From positions 34,675,294 to 34,739,293 of the forward strand of contig JACMZG010001908.1 in the NCBI GenBank assembly GCA_018340805.1: 64,000 nucleotides of DNA. Direction: 5' to 3'. Position 1 is the first letter of the stretch. Each line of letters starts with the position of its first letter. A program made the position numbers and the translations under genes. Below the pieces are notes generated by a model, which had not been told where the DNA came from, searched no databases, and worked only from the letters and a program-made list of their open reading frames with translations. The stretch is from Microvelia longipes. Lineage: Eukaryota; Arthropoda; Insecta; Hemiptera; Veliidae. Positions 35,020 to 47,900 of the stretch are shown here, piece after piece.

Positions 35020-37870
35020 GCATAAATAATAAAATAAATCGAATTGTATTATTTAAGTAATGAAAAATAAAGGTGTAATAAGGGACCAGAATTATTTTTC
35101 TTAGCAAATGGGAGATGTGATGATGGCTCGTGAATCGAGAATTTCTAAGGGAGAGATATAGACCTGAAGATAAGTTGTAAACTAATTCGAACATCTTCGC
35201 AAATTTAGACCCATCAAATGTTTAAATGTTCTCTGTTTGAGAAAAAAAAATAAAACACTAATGCGAGATATTATAACGCAAGGAAAGGTGAAACTTGGTA
35301 GTAAAATCAATCTTAAGGTCTAATTGTGTAAAATGTTTCTTATCAGGACATTAATTCTCCTTAATGAATTAAAATCAAATTAAATTAAAACAATTAAAAT
35401 CAATTAATCAACAATTAAAACTGGATCATCCAATTGAGTTGAAATCAGGCATAAATTATCCCTTAATTCAAAATAAAAAAAATATAGAATGTTTTACATG
35501 AATATGGCAATTATATACATGGTATTTGTTGGATCCCTAGTGATGCAGAATCAAGTGAGGTCAGTACTTAGACGGGTGGCCGCTGGGAGTAAGACCGATT
35601 TTTTTACCATTTGATGACGCAAAATGAATGTTAATATTCATAAATGAGGCGATGTTAATATTCTTAGGACAAGAAAATCAAGTCCAAAAATGTGAGAATG
35701 AGCGTACTTCTTCTGATAATGTGGGGAAAAATTCTGATGTACCCCAAATCCCAGAGTTTGTTTAAAATAACTTAGTTAACTTACTTACTTAATTTACACA
35801 AAAATTTACTTTCTAAAATTTGTAACAAATCCTATGGAAAGAATTATCAGTAATATAAGTGTCATATAATATACACTTCAATTTTTACCTACCCTTATTT
35901 TCTTCAATTATAACCTACTACTTAAATTTCCAGCATATTTAACAAGTATATGTATATACGGCAAACAAAAGAAAAGCAGTATTACCTGATATGACCATAT
36001 CAAGTAAAGGCATATTTTTAATAGCATCATATGTTGGTTCTCCATTGTATTGAGTGAGAACACTCATAATTTCATCGTAAACTTTATCCTGCAAATCTTG
36101 TTTCTTAGACAGCTCATACAGACAATAACTTATTGTAGAAGCAGTTGTTTCGAATCCAGCAACAAAAAATATGAAAGCATTTGCAGCCATCATTTTGTAA
36201 TCAAGAACATCTGCAACAAAATCATGAATGATGATTTTCTAACATTACAAGAGAATTAAATTGTAAATAAATATTTTACTCTGAAACGTTATCACCGCAC
36301 AATATTTTAAGATATACAACTAATCAAGTCATTTGCATTTCAATGATCAGCAATAAAAGCATACATCATAATCTCTGTATCATTCAACATATTTGATACT
36401 TTTTAACTCATTAGATTATTGTATATTTTTTATAAATTTTATAAGTTCCATAAAAAACTTTTGACAAGACCTTAAAAAACCCTAAAAGAAACATTAAGGC
36501 CTAAAACTCTTGAAAGGCCTTAAGGAGCCTTTAAGGAGACCTAAAACTAGCTTTAAACATATACCATTTTCTATACTAATATCTGAAAGGAACCTTTTTT
36601 TAAGGAAGGAAAATGTCTTTGAATACGAACCTAAATATTTTCTTAAAATTAGTTCTTTTACTTTCATAAAATAAATAAAATGTATAAAAGGTTCTTGTTC
36701 ATAAATAAATTAGGACATTATAAGGTACTTACTAAGTCAAAGTCTAGGCTTTTCTACAAGTCAGGTCACAAGCCAGAAGACTAAATGAGAGGCTCAACAA
36801 TTCCATTGAAAGTAAGATATGGATCCTAAGTCAAAAAGGTAAGTAAAATTGAACCACTAGCAATTAGGCTTTTAGGAGTAGCCTCACTCCCAATTAAAAA
36901 GGTCCAGACGAAACAGAAATCGATTGGATATATTAAATAAAAAAACAGTGTACTACAACTTACCATCGTCTTCCTTGTCTCCAGATATCTCTTTTTCTTT
37001 AACATAATCTAAATCATCTTCTTTTTTCAAATTCAATAAAAGCTGTACAAAGTCATTCCTTGAATATTTGGGATCACGTTCACGTAATTCTACAGTATCT
37101 TTGATCAAATTCATAAAGAAATCATCTAATTCCTTAGGCATTATTTTTATATTGAGCCATAAAACTAATTTCGGATGTATGAACCTTAGGCAAACTCTCA
37201 AAATTTGCCTTAATTTAACTTTTATACTAGCATCGAACATTTTTTTACCCATTCTTCTAAATTCGTTATCGTCTTCTTTTAAAGAATTCATGTTAAGTCC
37301 GTAAGCACAGGACCCAATAACATCTGTGGTAAATTTAGCAATTGTTTCTTTGAAATCACATGGTTCACCAGTAGATGCATACTTATCTAACACCTCCATA
37401 AGAACGTCGGCACATTCGATTAATTGGTGATGCATCGTTTTTAATTTTCCTGAGGTAAAAACAGGGGATAACTTTTGCCTAACTCGCTTCCATCTTTGAC
37501 CTGATAAATTAAATAAATTAGCTTGTAAAGGATCAGCTTTTTCATTAACAGGTAAACCTCTGTCGTAAAAATGAGTAAAATCTTTTATTAAAATATTTTC
37601 GATTAAACTCGCATCTTTAACGAATAAGAAAGGAAACGAAAACGCGTAAGTACCGGCGTATTTTTTATCACCAATCCTATCGTATTTTCTTTTTTGAGAA
37701 TCTACGTTCGCTTCTAAACCAAAAGCAAATCTAATATCGCAACCGAATATTGGTACACCTGTAATATACGGTATGCCCAATTTTTGCCAAACATTTTTTT
37801 GACGACTTCTATAAATATAGAATATTAAAAGAACTATAACCGCTACTATTAACTGATACGAATCAAACAT
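32628..37870 (-). CDS. Cytochrome P450, CYP6-like (CYP3 clan), four exons
   Basis: A haem-thiolate monooxygenase of the endoplasmic reticulum. It uses NADPH-P450 reductase to insert oxygen into lipophilic substrates; insect CYP6 enzymes commonly handle plant toxins and insecticides, though the substrate here is unknown. Joining exons 36964-37870, 35986-36210, 33706-33957 and 32628-32794 gives 516 residues, normal for the family. Visible landmarks are a hydrophobic N-terminal anchor (about 5-20), WKRVR C-helix (117-121), I-helix AGFETT (320-325), ETLR (378-381), PERF (434-437), the haem loop FGDGPRICIG (453-462) with ligand Cys460, and a terminal TGA after VEKR. All introns are GT-AG and phase 1. 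No frame break is seen, so it looks functional. The start is the first ATG of the exon, directly before the anchor. The family name is by motif and style, and the subfamily cannot be assigned. Confidence 0.93.
32795..33705 (-). other. P450 intron 3
   Basis: 911 bp, GTAAGA donor and TTATTTCAG acceptor, phase 1. A (TA)n tract lies at 33343-33432. Confidence 0.85.
33343..33432. repeat. (TA)n tract in P450 intron 3
   Basis: About 90 bp of nearly uninterrupted TA. Confidence 0.9.
33706..33957 (-). CDS. P450 exon 3 (ExxR to haem loop)
   Basis: 252 bp, residues 378-461. It encodes ETLRKYPPAPSLLRVC, the PERF motif and FGDGPRICI including the haem-ligand cysteine. The acceptor is GCAG|AA, completing Glu378, and the donor is ATAG|GTAAGA. 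Confidence 0.93.
34070..34415 (+). repeat. 5S-rRNA-like repeat, copy 7 (large internal deletion)
   Basis: The 5' blocks (CTCATTTATACCGTAGGTAT, TTTCAGGTGTTTTTAAGACC, a GT tract) pass directly into the end of the 5S-like module (TGAGTGACCGCTGGGAATAA, 34221-34240). The tail follows: GCGAAGCGAGTCAGAAG, GAGAGGATGAGTGTAGCGAA and CAAAGTTCCGAGGTACC. It lies in P450 intron 2, antisense to the gene. Confidence 0.8.
34950..35014. repeat. (TA)n tract in P450 intron 2
   Basis: About 65 bp of uninterrupted TA dinucleotides. Confidence 0.9.
35290..35760 (+). repeat. 5S-rRNA-like repeat, copy 8 (diverged)
   Basis: Includes ATCCAATTGAGTTGAAATCA and a 5S-like module at 35542-35589 whose second half (GGTCAGTACTTAGACGGGTG, then GCCGCTGGGA) is closer to canonical 5S rRNA than in other copies. 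It ends with a degenerate GAATGAGCGTAC tail. It lies in P450 intron 2. Confidence 0.7.
35986..36210 (-). CDS. P450 exon 2 (I-helix exon)
   Basis: 225 bp encoding residues 303-377, from DVLDYKMMAANAFIFF to LLDMVIS, including the oxygen-activation motif AGFETT. The acceptor is TGCAG|AT and the donor CAG|GTAATA. In the family this exon joins to ETLR, as it does here. Confidence 0.92.
36211..36963 (-). other. P450 intron 1
   Basis: 753 bp, GTAAGT donor and TTTTGTTGCAG acceptor, phase 1. It contains runs of related CCTTAA/CCTAAAA words (about 36468-36560) but no gene. Confidence 0.85.
36964..37870 (-). CDS. P450 exon 1 (residues 1-302 plus one base)
   Basis: Starts at the ATG 37868-37870 and ends G|GTAAGT at 36964/36963. 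It encodes the membrane anchor, the GIPYITGVPIFG hinge, the C-helix WKRVRQKLSP and the variable F-G region. Confidence 0.92.
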
Positions 37871-38084
37871 AGCTTAAACTTTAACTCACTACTTATATAC
37901 TTACAAGCTGACCGCTAACATCATAAACTAACAAAAAATTGAACACTAACAAAACGCGAACTAAATTATTAATGTTACAATTTGACAAAAAATAATTAAT
38001 GCAAAGCTTAACACTAGTTATGTAATAGAATAACAATGATATCAGAACTGAAATATTTTTCAACAGAATTAGTAGTTGAGTTTA

Positions 38085-38265
38085 GAGCTCATACACATGA
38101 GATAATAACAGGCATAGGGGTTCATCACTGCATTCAAGGCCATCGCGTTTAACATCTCCTACACCTCTGTGATTAAAGCACTACTATTAAAAGTAGAGGG
38201 CAACAATGCTCGTACGATCTGAAGATCACTAGACCGGTCAAAGCAACAGTATTTAATTATGATAG
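38085..38265 (-). repeat. Dispersed repeat, inverted partner at 52025-52155
   Basis: On the minus strand it reads GGTCTAGTGATCTTCAGATC, GTACGAGCATTGTTGC, TTTTAATAGTAGTGCTTTAA and CACAGAGGTGTAGGAGAT, matching the plus strand of 52055-52150 with scattered changes. The GGTCTAGTGATC word resembles a tRNA A-box, so a SINE origin is possible but unproven. It lies 200-400 bp upstream of the P450 start. Confidence 0.65.
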
Positions 38266-38310
38266 ATATTATAACCTAATTCTTCTAGAGAATTAATAAT
38301 ACAAATAATA

Positions 38311-38424
<114 letters not shown>

Positions 38425-38790
38425 AAACACTTTCTCGTTTTTATTAAAAAATATCTAAGTTATAGTGTTACTTAAAATCGAAGTTTACAATACTACCAAT
38501 TTTTGTTCACTAGTCCAAGACCTTTAACGATGCATCATTTATCCACATTGAACAACTTTTAATTTTTCCAAGAAATAGGTGAATTTTGAAAAAAATGGGT
38601 GAATTTTATTTTTAATTTTTTTTTATGGAAAATTGTCTCAGGGGGGCAATTAAACAATTTTATAAAGAATACTTTTTTTAAAAAAAGGTCAAAATTAAGC
38701 CTACTTTACTCTTCTTCCATTTTTCAAAAATTGCAGTTTTTGAGTCTAACGTTAAAAATAAAAATAAAAAAATGAAAAATCTTAGTTTAA
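38425..38790. other. AT-rich DNA with GTGAATTTTG words, no gene
   Basis: Contains two adjacent AGGTGAATTTTGAAAAA / GGGTGAATTTTATTTTT words (38577-38613) and T-rich runs. Nothing coding. Confidence 0.4.
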
Positions 38791-38834
38791 AAACATGCAG
38801 GAGCATTTATCAAAATGACTATTTTCGAAAAATG

Positions 38835-39125
38835 AAATTTTTTGTTATTTACACGTATAGGCAACCCCATCCGGGGACACACTGTATATAATGTCCGTTT
38901 AGAGCCATGTGACTTATTAACTATGTAACTCCTGCAGGAACAACCCGAGGTGGTAGTGGCATCCTTTGCGTTCCAAGTGATTTCTACAGTGGTCAATAAC
39001 TTATATGAACAATAATCTTTTACAGCGTAACCTGGGATACGATCCCAGACCTTCATGGTGTCATCAAAGATCGGTAAAAATATGGATGCTTTAACGACCA
39101 CCGGACACAGAGGCAGGTTTTCTTA
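38835..39125 (-). mobile_element. tRNA-like SINE, minus strand
   Basis: The 5' head on the minus strand (from about 39120) contains GTGTCCGGTGGTCGTTAAAG and a T-arm-like hairpin CTGGG-ATCGTAT-CCCAG, a 5-bp stem with 7-nt loop, followed by a body with GCATTTGGAACG-like sequence, ACCTCGGGTTGTTCCTGCAG and the 3' region GTGTGTCCCCGGATGGGG. The layout of tRNA-like head, body and AT-rich end fits a SINE. The GTTCCTGCAGG word is also in the SINE at 62415-62640. Target duplications were not identified. The 104-codon frame here is not a gene. Confidence 0.6.
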
Positions 39126-39224
39126 AGAGGAGATATTGAAATTAAAGTTCATCGAGAGCTCCTTCTACAAAGACATAACTTAATTGTTAGTATTAAAAAT
39201 TGGCAATGCATGTTCGTAATAAAT

Positions 39225-40055
<831 letters not shown>

Positions 40056-40059
40056 AGAC

Positions 40060-40849
40060 GCATTTTAAATAGTAGAGTATTTTTCTCCATGAAAATAATT
40101 ACAGCGAGCTAGAGACCTGTCCTTATCGCAATTATAAAATTTCTAAACTCGAGGCTAAAAATGGGTAGACAATCATAAAGTCAAGCCAAGATCAACGGAA
40201 TCAACCTCTTGCACTATCTATCTCATCTTTCAAAACACATAACTTCTATAACTAAACAATGACCTAAAACAAAATTAGGTCGATTCGAGGAAATTACCGA
40301 AAAAGACAAACTAGTTTAGGGTTAATTTGAATAATGTGAAAATCATATATTAAAAATTCATATCATTCTAACTTAAGTAGTCTTTCCCACAAACCCAACT
40401 TATCATTAATTTTCATTCAAATAAACTACTATTTTATATAAATACTCAAAATAAGTTATTTTACATACTACAGGTTATAAATTTAGAAATTATTTATTTA
40501 AAGTTAATTATTTATTCAATCAAAATTTTGGGTTATTATAAGTACAAAAAGACTTATTATATATCATATAATGATTGCAAAAAGACTAAAATGCACTTTC
40601 ACTTTCCATAATACAAGGAAAGTTCCACAAAATTATAATATACAATCACTCAGCTATGTCTTACAGAAATAATCTTAATACCCCTTGGTTTTTTAAGTAG
40701 ATTAAACATGAAACTGCCTTGTGCATTTGTGATAAGTATAACTTTCTTCTTTTTGAAGCGAGCAGTTTTTGCATGACTCGCGAAAATTCTGTACACAAAT
40801 ATCCAAACCTGTGAAGTGGTGTGAGAGTTATCAATTTCATTGATCCATT

Positions 40850-40850
<1 letters not shown>
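40060..40850. other. AT-rich intergenic DNA, no gene seen
   Basis: No gene or clear repeat. Confidence 0.4.
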
Positions 40851-41620
<770 letters not shown>

Positions 41621-43064
41621 GGTAATGGTAGTAATGGTGATAATGGTAACCCGACTGAAAAATTAAGCCATGTCATGGCAATGAAATGTTTTCCAAAAGG
41701 TATAACGTCACGACATTAACGTATTGCGAGTAGAAAAAAAATAAAACTAAGAAATCAGCAAGGAACAATAGTAGTTATAAAATATATACGTAATAACGCC
41801 TGCAAAGCAAACTATAGACTTAGATGGAAACACGTAACTGTTCGAAGTAATACGTATAATCAGGATTGTAATAATAATCTAGATTTTTCATTAAAATTAA
41901 TTTTTAATGTAAATGTGTAAAGAACAACAGACTAACAATAGACAATATTGAAGGAGTATTAATATCTACTGTATTGGTTATAAAACAAAGAAGAGGAAAG
42001 CAGTCGAGCAACGCTCGGTTTTTAGTCTTAGGTTTAAGATGTTATTTTTATACCAAAACAATTCTTATAAACTATAAAAAACACGAATTTATAGTTTATT
42101 TCCACTACCAAATTATGGTTATAAGTAGGTACTGAAACGTATTTTCTTGATGTATACGGTTACAAAATACGTGAAATATTCAACAGTGAAAGCTAGCAAT
42201 ACTAAAACATTGACATAGAGGCGACAGTGAAATTATTTTAAGATATGTACAATAGTCTAGTGCGATCAAAATATAATAAACTAAGCTAATTTATTCTAAA
42301 ATAAGCTGAATTTTAGATAGCGTTACACTGTTACATACTTCGTCAAACTTAGGTTTCCCTCGGTAATGGTTAACATTAGTAGCGGTTAATTGACATGGAT
42401 TTACTTATTTTATATTTAAGACAAAACAAGCAAAAGATTTTACTTAACTTTGTTTTCGCAAATGTTTCCCAATATTTTAAACCTTTCCCCTTCCCAATCA
42501 CTTCAAAAAATTAATTTATCGATTCTAAAAGAGATCGATAAACGGTCAATCATTTACTTAAAAGTTGATTATAGTCATCAATAAAAGCACAAAGTTTCTA
42601 AGTCAAGGTGAAATCAAGCAATATTACTTAACATATACTGTTCGTCAGATTAATCATTAAGACAATACATATTTCAGAGGGAAACAATAATATATAATCC
42701 GCTTTATATGATCAAAACGATAAACAATGACTTAAGCCTTTACCAATTTATAATAAAGGCTAAAAATATACTTTAGTGAACAGGTAACCGAATTTTTGGT
42801 AACTGTACAAAAATGACCATTATTGTTAATTTAGTAAACCTTAGGAACCCTATATATAAATATCTAATTAAGAAAACTAAAATTCTTATAATAATTTTGC
42901 AATGCTTATGTAGTTCGAATTGTTGTATCGATTTGAAACAGAGTTTAGTAACATTTTATTTAAATTTTTCTTCGTTAATGTTTAGCGATTTTCCAGAGGA
43001 AAAATAAGCTTGATTAGGGTCATACAAGGAGAGTGGTACATTTGAAAAATGGGGTTAAAACACT
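41621..43064. other. AT-rich intergenic DNA, no gene seen
   Basis: No gene or repeat family recognised. Confidence 0.4.
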
Positions 43065-43066
43065 GA

Positions 43067-43150
<84 letters not shown>
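43067..43150. repeat. (TA)n tract
   Basis: About 82 bp of nearly pure TA. Confidence 0.9.
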
Positions 43151-43153
<3 letters not shown>

Positions 43154-43990
43154 ACGTATAGGTAATATATACTAGATATTGTTCCTAAACGTTTTAATGG
43201 ATTCCAACGTTTTTTCTGATTTAAATTAAATTTACACAACAATCGACCCTATAAACGTCGATTTTATTTATAAAATGTATATGACGTCACTAACCCACAA
43301 CAATTTTAAAAATGTAGAAAAGTTATGTCGTCACGCTGAAATTGAATACACATATACTACATAAATTGCACATATGTATGTCAAATACATGTAAAAAGTT
43401 CAATTTCAATATCATTAAATCTTGTTTTTTCGACTAATAAATTTAGAAATTTTGAGGCAATATGCGACTTACACAAATTTGTAATATGAAAAACTGATAT
43501 GGGCAATCAACCATATAGCGAACGAAGGCCTCTCGTTTTTTATTCTCTTACACATAAGAGAGTCTGTATAAAGGGATACAAGCTATTTGATTATAACCTA
43601 AAAATACATCCAAATGTAGTTTCAAAAATTTGACATATAGTATAAGTGACAAAATTAGCCAACTGAAAAGTTTGAAACAAATTGATTTTATGGAATAAAT
43701 GCACAAACAAATATTTGTTGTACGTGTTACAACAAATACACGTGTTTTAGGTCCCTAGACTGGGATCTAGAATTCTAGAGTACATTAGAATAGGAACCCG
43801 AGAATACAAGTCATTTAGGGCCTTCTCACCATGTGACATTCAATCTAATGCTAAGTAAAAAGTAAATGTTATTTATCAAAGAATATAATAACAGCATCAA
43901 ACCAAACATAATAAAACATATGCTCAGGAATATAAAAATTATCTTAAATTTACACAATATAAAAATGTATAACATGTATCTGTCATTTTT
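43151..43990. other. AT-rich DNA with a CRE-containing scrap
   Basis: GTATATGACGTCACTAACCC at 43278-43297 matches GAGTATGACGTCACTAACCC at 48251-48270, marking fragments of a shared repeat. No gene. Confidence 0.45.
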
Positions 43991-43994
43991 CCCC

Positions 43995-44105
43995 CCAGAG
44001 TGCAATCAGTGGATTGTTTCTTTTACCAGTCTTCTCAAGCCGTGAAACTATACTAACACTTATACTTGTAACAATAATTGTTGTCTTATTACTCAATATG
44101 AAATT
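43995..44105 (+). repeat. Dispersed repeat, partner at 27905-28017
   Basis: Second copy of the unnamed family: GTGCAATCAGTGGATTGTTT, TTCTCAAGCCGTGAAACTAT, ACTTGTAACAATAATTGTTG, ATTACTCAATATGAAATT. Confidence 0.75.
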
Positions 44106-44763
44106 AAGTTTTTCTTATAATAAATTTGAAAGATCATATAGAACTGACTTTTTAAAACACGCCTTATCAAGCCACCACTAAACTGACATAAACAGCAGAA
44201 TTCTCAAAAAACATGTTTACCTATTTTATTAGCTTCAGTAGTGAATTTAATATTTACCAAAATTTAATATTTGTCAAGTTAAGTTGTCACGATCACAAAA
44301 AGCGAAGATAACAGTATGATGTCATGTCTCAGATATTATCATGAAATAATCTTTATGACACATCAAAAATAATGACACGAACCGAAATTTTTTCAAATTC
44401 AAGGTCTTAGGTAATAAACAAAGGAACACAGACGACCCAAATAATAACGGGATTTGTAGTCGAAAGTCTAATAATATTCTGGCAGACTGCGACGTAGTGA
44501 AATTGTAAGATGATTTCACAAAATGATTAATTGATTGAAAACGATGTTATTTTGAAAACATCTTTCAAAAAGATTAAAAAGATTTATGTTTTACCTAGGT
44601 TTAGTGATCTGTGAACTACCGCTATATGTATCCATCCTCAGCAATTATAATTTACTTGATTGCAGATGCAATCATTATTTTTAAAACAACCTAACATTAA
44701 TCGCGTACATGACAGAATTTGCAACGGCTCAATGCCGGTTCACGATCCACAGGTTCCATCCCG
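44106..44763. other. AT-rich intergenic DNA, no gene seen
   Basis: No gene recognised. GGTTCACGATCC at 44738-44749 resembles a tRNA B-box but has no accompanying structure. Confidence 0.4.
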
Positions 44764-44764
44764 C

Positions 44765-44769
44765 ATATA

Positions 44770-44840
<71 letters not shown>
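44765..44840. repeat. (TA)n tract
   Basis: About 75 bp of TA. Confidence 0.9.
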
Positions 44841-44842
<2 letters not shown>

Positions 44843-44879
44843 CAAATTGTGATACTTAATTAACATAATTTGATATATT

Positions 44880-45060
44880 AGGGGCGGCCGACCCCTGGTA
44901 CAAGCATTATGCTTTTTTGGGGGCGCTCACCTATACTTTTTATTATATAAATTAGAATTAATGTATCTGTTTGTGATTATTCAAGTATGTTATTTTTGTA
45001 ATGATTTTTTGTTTGTTTGTGAGGAATAAAAATTTATTTATTATTTATTTATTTATTTAT
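44880..45060 (+). repeat. Possible LINE 3' tail
   Basis: A GC-rich block (GGGGCGGCCGACCCCTGGTA, then GGGGGCGCTCACCTAT) followed by a T-rich segment, AATAAAAATTTATTTATTAT and a TTTA microsatellite looks like the 3' end of an insect non-LTR retrotransposon that terminates in a short tandem. No coding part is present upstream. Confidence 0.4.
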
Positions 45061-46425
45061 AACTATTTTCCCCGCCTAATATCGCAGGTATGAGAAAAAG
45101 TATAAGGTTTCATCATAATTACCAGTTTCAGTCATTTTAATGATGTTCGAAGGGGTTTCATCGTGCTGTCTGTGTCACGCATAACCCTTGCTGTTTTTAT
45201 TTTAAAAAATTGAAAAAACTTAGCACGAAAATCAGACTTGAGGTACAACTAGATGTGTTATTTATAAAATTGTTTAGAATGTATCTACTTTGCTGGCATC
45301 AATAATTTGAAAGATGCAAAGTCGAAAAGTAGACCTATAGCAAAATTATAATTGACACAAATGTACATCTATCCGTGGTTTATTGGTTCACTAAATTTTA
45401 TTCACTTCTAAATTTTACAATCCAAAATTCCACAAAAAACACAGTCAGTTAGTTATTGTTAAATTCAATCTATAACTAACACTATCTATAACTACAAATT
45501 TTTAACTAGTTTCATCAATATTTTTTAATGATTAAAGAAATGTTTCTTTTAAAAAGTGTCAAGTTTATCTGGAATATAGTACACATTTATGTACCTACAA
45601 TAATAAAAAAAAAAAATTCTTAGTTGGATTAGGGCTCCGCCCAATAAAAGTAAATCTTGAAGGGCTCCGCGTATTAGAAAAATTTAGAACCGCTGATATA
45701 ATGTCATCTCACCCTAGACCTTAGATTTATATCTTATTATGAGTACGAGCATGGCGAGAACTAATTTTTACCACCTCAAGGTTTGGATAATTATTACATT
45801 CTAAGGAAGAGCGAAGGTAGTCAAAAGTTGAGAGAAAAATGACCAAGTGAACATCCAAAAATGACCAAAAGACAATCCAGTTACCGATTTTTTAAAAAAA
45901 GCTTTTTTCAACTTCGATTCGCTTAACATTTAATTTTAAAATTAGTAGGTGCAATCTATTATGAATGTAAATATACATCACGTGGCGCCTTGTTTTAAAA
46001 GAAGAAGAAAAGTGTCAATAAATTTCGTGGCCATAAAAACGGGTCATGTGAGGTGTGAGTTAAGAAACAGGTAACCAAATATCTAGCCCACTAAACATTA
46101 AAAAGCACTATGTAAATTACTTAAATAAACAATAACAATATACTATTTAATATTGGTTAGTTAAGTAATAATATATTTAAATTTTTAATGAACTCACTGT
46201 TTAGATGGATATTTATTTTTAATACAATATAAGTAAAGTTATAGATTTTTTAAAAAAAATGGTTATAAGGAAGAACGATAAAGTAGTGTTACTGATAAGG
46301 TAGAATTTATGTCAAAATCAAAATTCAATGTCGACATATTTAAAAATATTCACTTCCTAAGTTTCATTACGTTTTAAAGATTTTGTTTTCTTCTAAACGA
46401 ATCCAATACACTTCAAAATTAAAAG
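45061..46425. other. AT-rich intergenic DNA, no gene seen
   Basis: A GGGCTCCGC word occurs twice (45629 and 45662). Nothing else is recognised. Confidence 0.4.
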
Positions 46426-46429
46426 ATTT

Positions 46430-46990
46430 TAGTACGGGGTACCTCGGAACTTTTATTCACGGCATCGGATTCGCTACACTTAACATCACTACTTAGGACG
46501 CGTTTCGTTCGCATTCAGAAGAGTAACATTCGTTTTATTCCCTGTAATCACTCATCCATTTGTACTAAGTTTCAACTCGATTGGATTATTTTTCTTTTTT
46601 ATCTAAAAACACATAAGAGTCATTCCATATTAAATTGAACAAATGTTGATAATAAAATGAAGGGTAGCACATTTGTTGGTCGTAAATTTCAAATTGATTA
46701 TAACAATTTTTATGAATTTTGAAATTTCATTTTGTTGGTTATTGACATCAGAAAACAATTTGCGGGTACCAAAAGATTGATTTTTGTAAATTTTAACTCT
46801 ATACCATAAATACACTGGTATTATAAGCTACGTTTATAACACACACACATACAGACAACTTTGTAAAAACTATTCAATGGGTCTTAAAAAGCCTAAAATG
46901 GACGATTCAGGTGAAATCACAGTATAGGATTTTTATTGCAAACACAATACTTTTCCTACATACCTATGGTATAAATGAGAAAAAATAAAT
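46430..46990 (-). repeat. 5S-rRNA-like repeat, copy 9
   Basis: Minus-strand copy. The tail has GGGGTACCTCGGAACTTTTA and GGCATCGGATTCGCTACACT. The truncated 5S-like module is at 46531-46562 (CCCTGTAATCACTCATCC). CTCTATACCATAAATACACT, a CA run, and the 5' blocks AAAAGCCTAAAATGGACGAT and CTATGGTATAAATGAGAAA follow. Confidence 0.75.
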
Positions 46991-47138
46991 CAAGAGTTGG
47001 TATATTTATTGATTATGGCCAATGAATAAAAACTCATGGTATGGTTCAAGGAGTATATTTAAGTATGTTTTGGTCTAAAACAAGTAAAGGCTACAATACA
47101 TATTGGTACACATAAAATAGCTGTAAAAAAATACTAAT
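46991..47138. other. Short AT-rich spacer
   Basis: Nothing recognised. Confidence 0.4.
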
Positions 47139-47637
47139 CCGTTGAAAATCCTATACCTATCCAATATCGTAGTATAAAATCCTATACCTATCCAATATCG
47201 TAGTATAAAATCCTATACCTATCCAATATCGTAGGTATAAAATCCTTACCTATCCAATATCGTAGTAGTAGTATGAAATCCTATACCAATCCAATATCGT
47301 AGTATGAAATCCTATACCTATCAATATCGTAGTATAAAATCCTATACCTATCAATATCTAGTATAAAATCCTATACCTATCCAATATCGTAGTATAAAAT
47401 CCTAAACCTATCCAATGTCGTAGTATAAATCCTATACCTATCCAATATCGTAGTATAAATCTATACCTATCCATATCGTAGTATAAAATCCTATACCTAT
47501 CCAATATCGTAGTATAAAATCCTATACCTATCCAATATCGTAGTATAAAATCCTATACCAATCCAATATCGTAGTATAAAATCTGTAGTACCTATACCAA
47601 TCCATATCGTAGTATAAAATCCTATACATATCCAATA
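47139..47637 (+). repeat. 31-bp minisatellite, 16 units
   Basis: The tandem unit is AAAATCCTATACCTATCC followed by AATATCGTAGTAT (31 bp). Sixteen units are countable. Several carry one- or two-base deletions or GTA duplications, so no reading frame persists. The array abuts the 5' part of a 5S-like repeat at its right end. Confidence 0.92.
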
Positions 47638-47639
47638 AA

Positions 47640-47900
47640 AAACTCTGTCCTATACATAATCTAAAAAAAATTCGATACCGTAATATTATCTGTTTTAGAT
47701 TTTTTAAGACCTACTGAGTGATTTTTACAAAGTTGTCTGTCTGTATGTGTCTGTTAAAATTGTAGCTCTTAGTGTGTCTATATGAAAGTTAAAACTTAGT
47801 ACAAAAATCAATCTATTGGTACCCAGAAGAATTTTTTAAGACGTTATTACCAGCAATAATGACCCCGCAAAAATCTCAGAAGAAATGTCTAATTCGCAAA
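47640..47900 (+). repeat. 5S-rRNA-like repeat fragment (5' half)
   Basis: Blocks TTTTTAAGACCTACTGAGTG, GTCTGTCTGTATGTGTCTGT, AATTGTAGCTCTTAGTGTG, AACTTAGTACAAAAATCAAT and GCAATAATGACCCCGCAAAA are in family order. It ends before the 5S-like module. Confidence 0.7.

Larger units (their letters stand above)
33958..35985 (-). other. P450 intron 2, loaded with repeats
   Basis: 2028 bp, GTAATA donor and TTTTTGCAG acceptor, phase 1. It contains two plus-strand 5S-like repeat copies (34070-34415 and about 35290-35760), a (TA)n tract (34950-35014) and a pair of related 25-bp words at 34617-34642 and 34687-34711 (CTATCTAGCGAGGATC / CCATCTAGCGAGAATC). The repeats are antisense to the gene. Confidence 0.85.

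Noticed and set aside
35939..36193. Stand-alone 84-codon gene
   Set aside because: It is P450 exon 2 read from an internal Met and past the true donor site into the intron. Splice-site joins put it in the larger gene.
37892..37899. TATATAAG as a TATA box for the P450 gene
   Set aside because: It lies only about 22-29 bases before the ATG, which would place the transcript start at or after the start codon. AT-rich DNA produces such words often.
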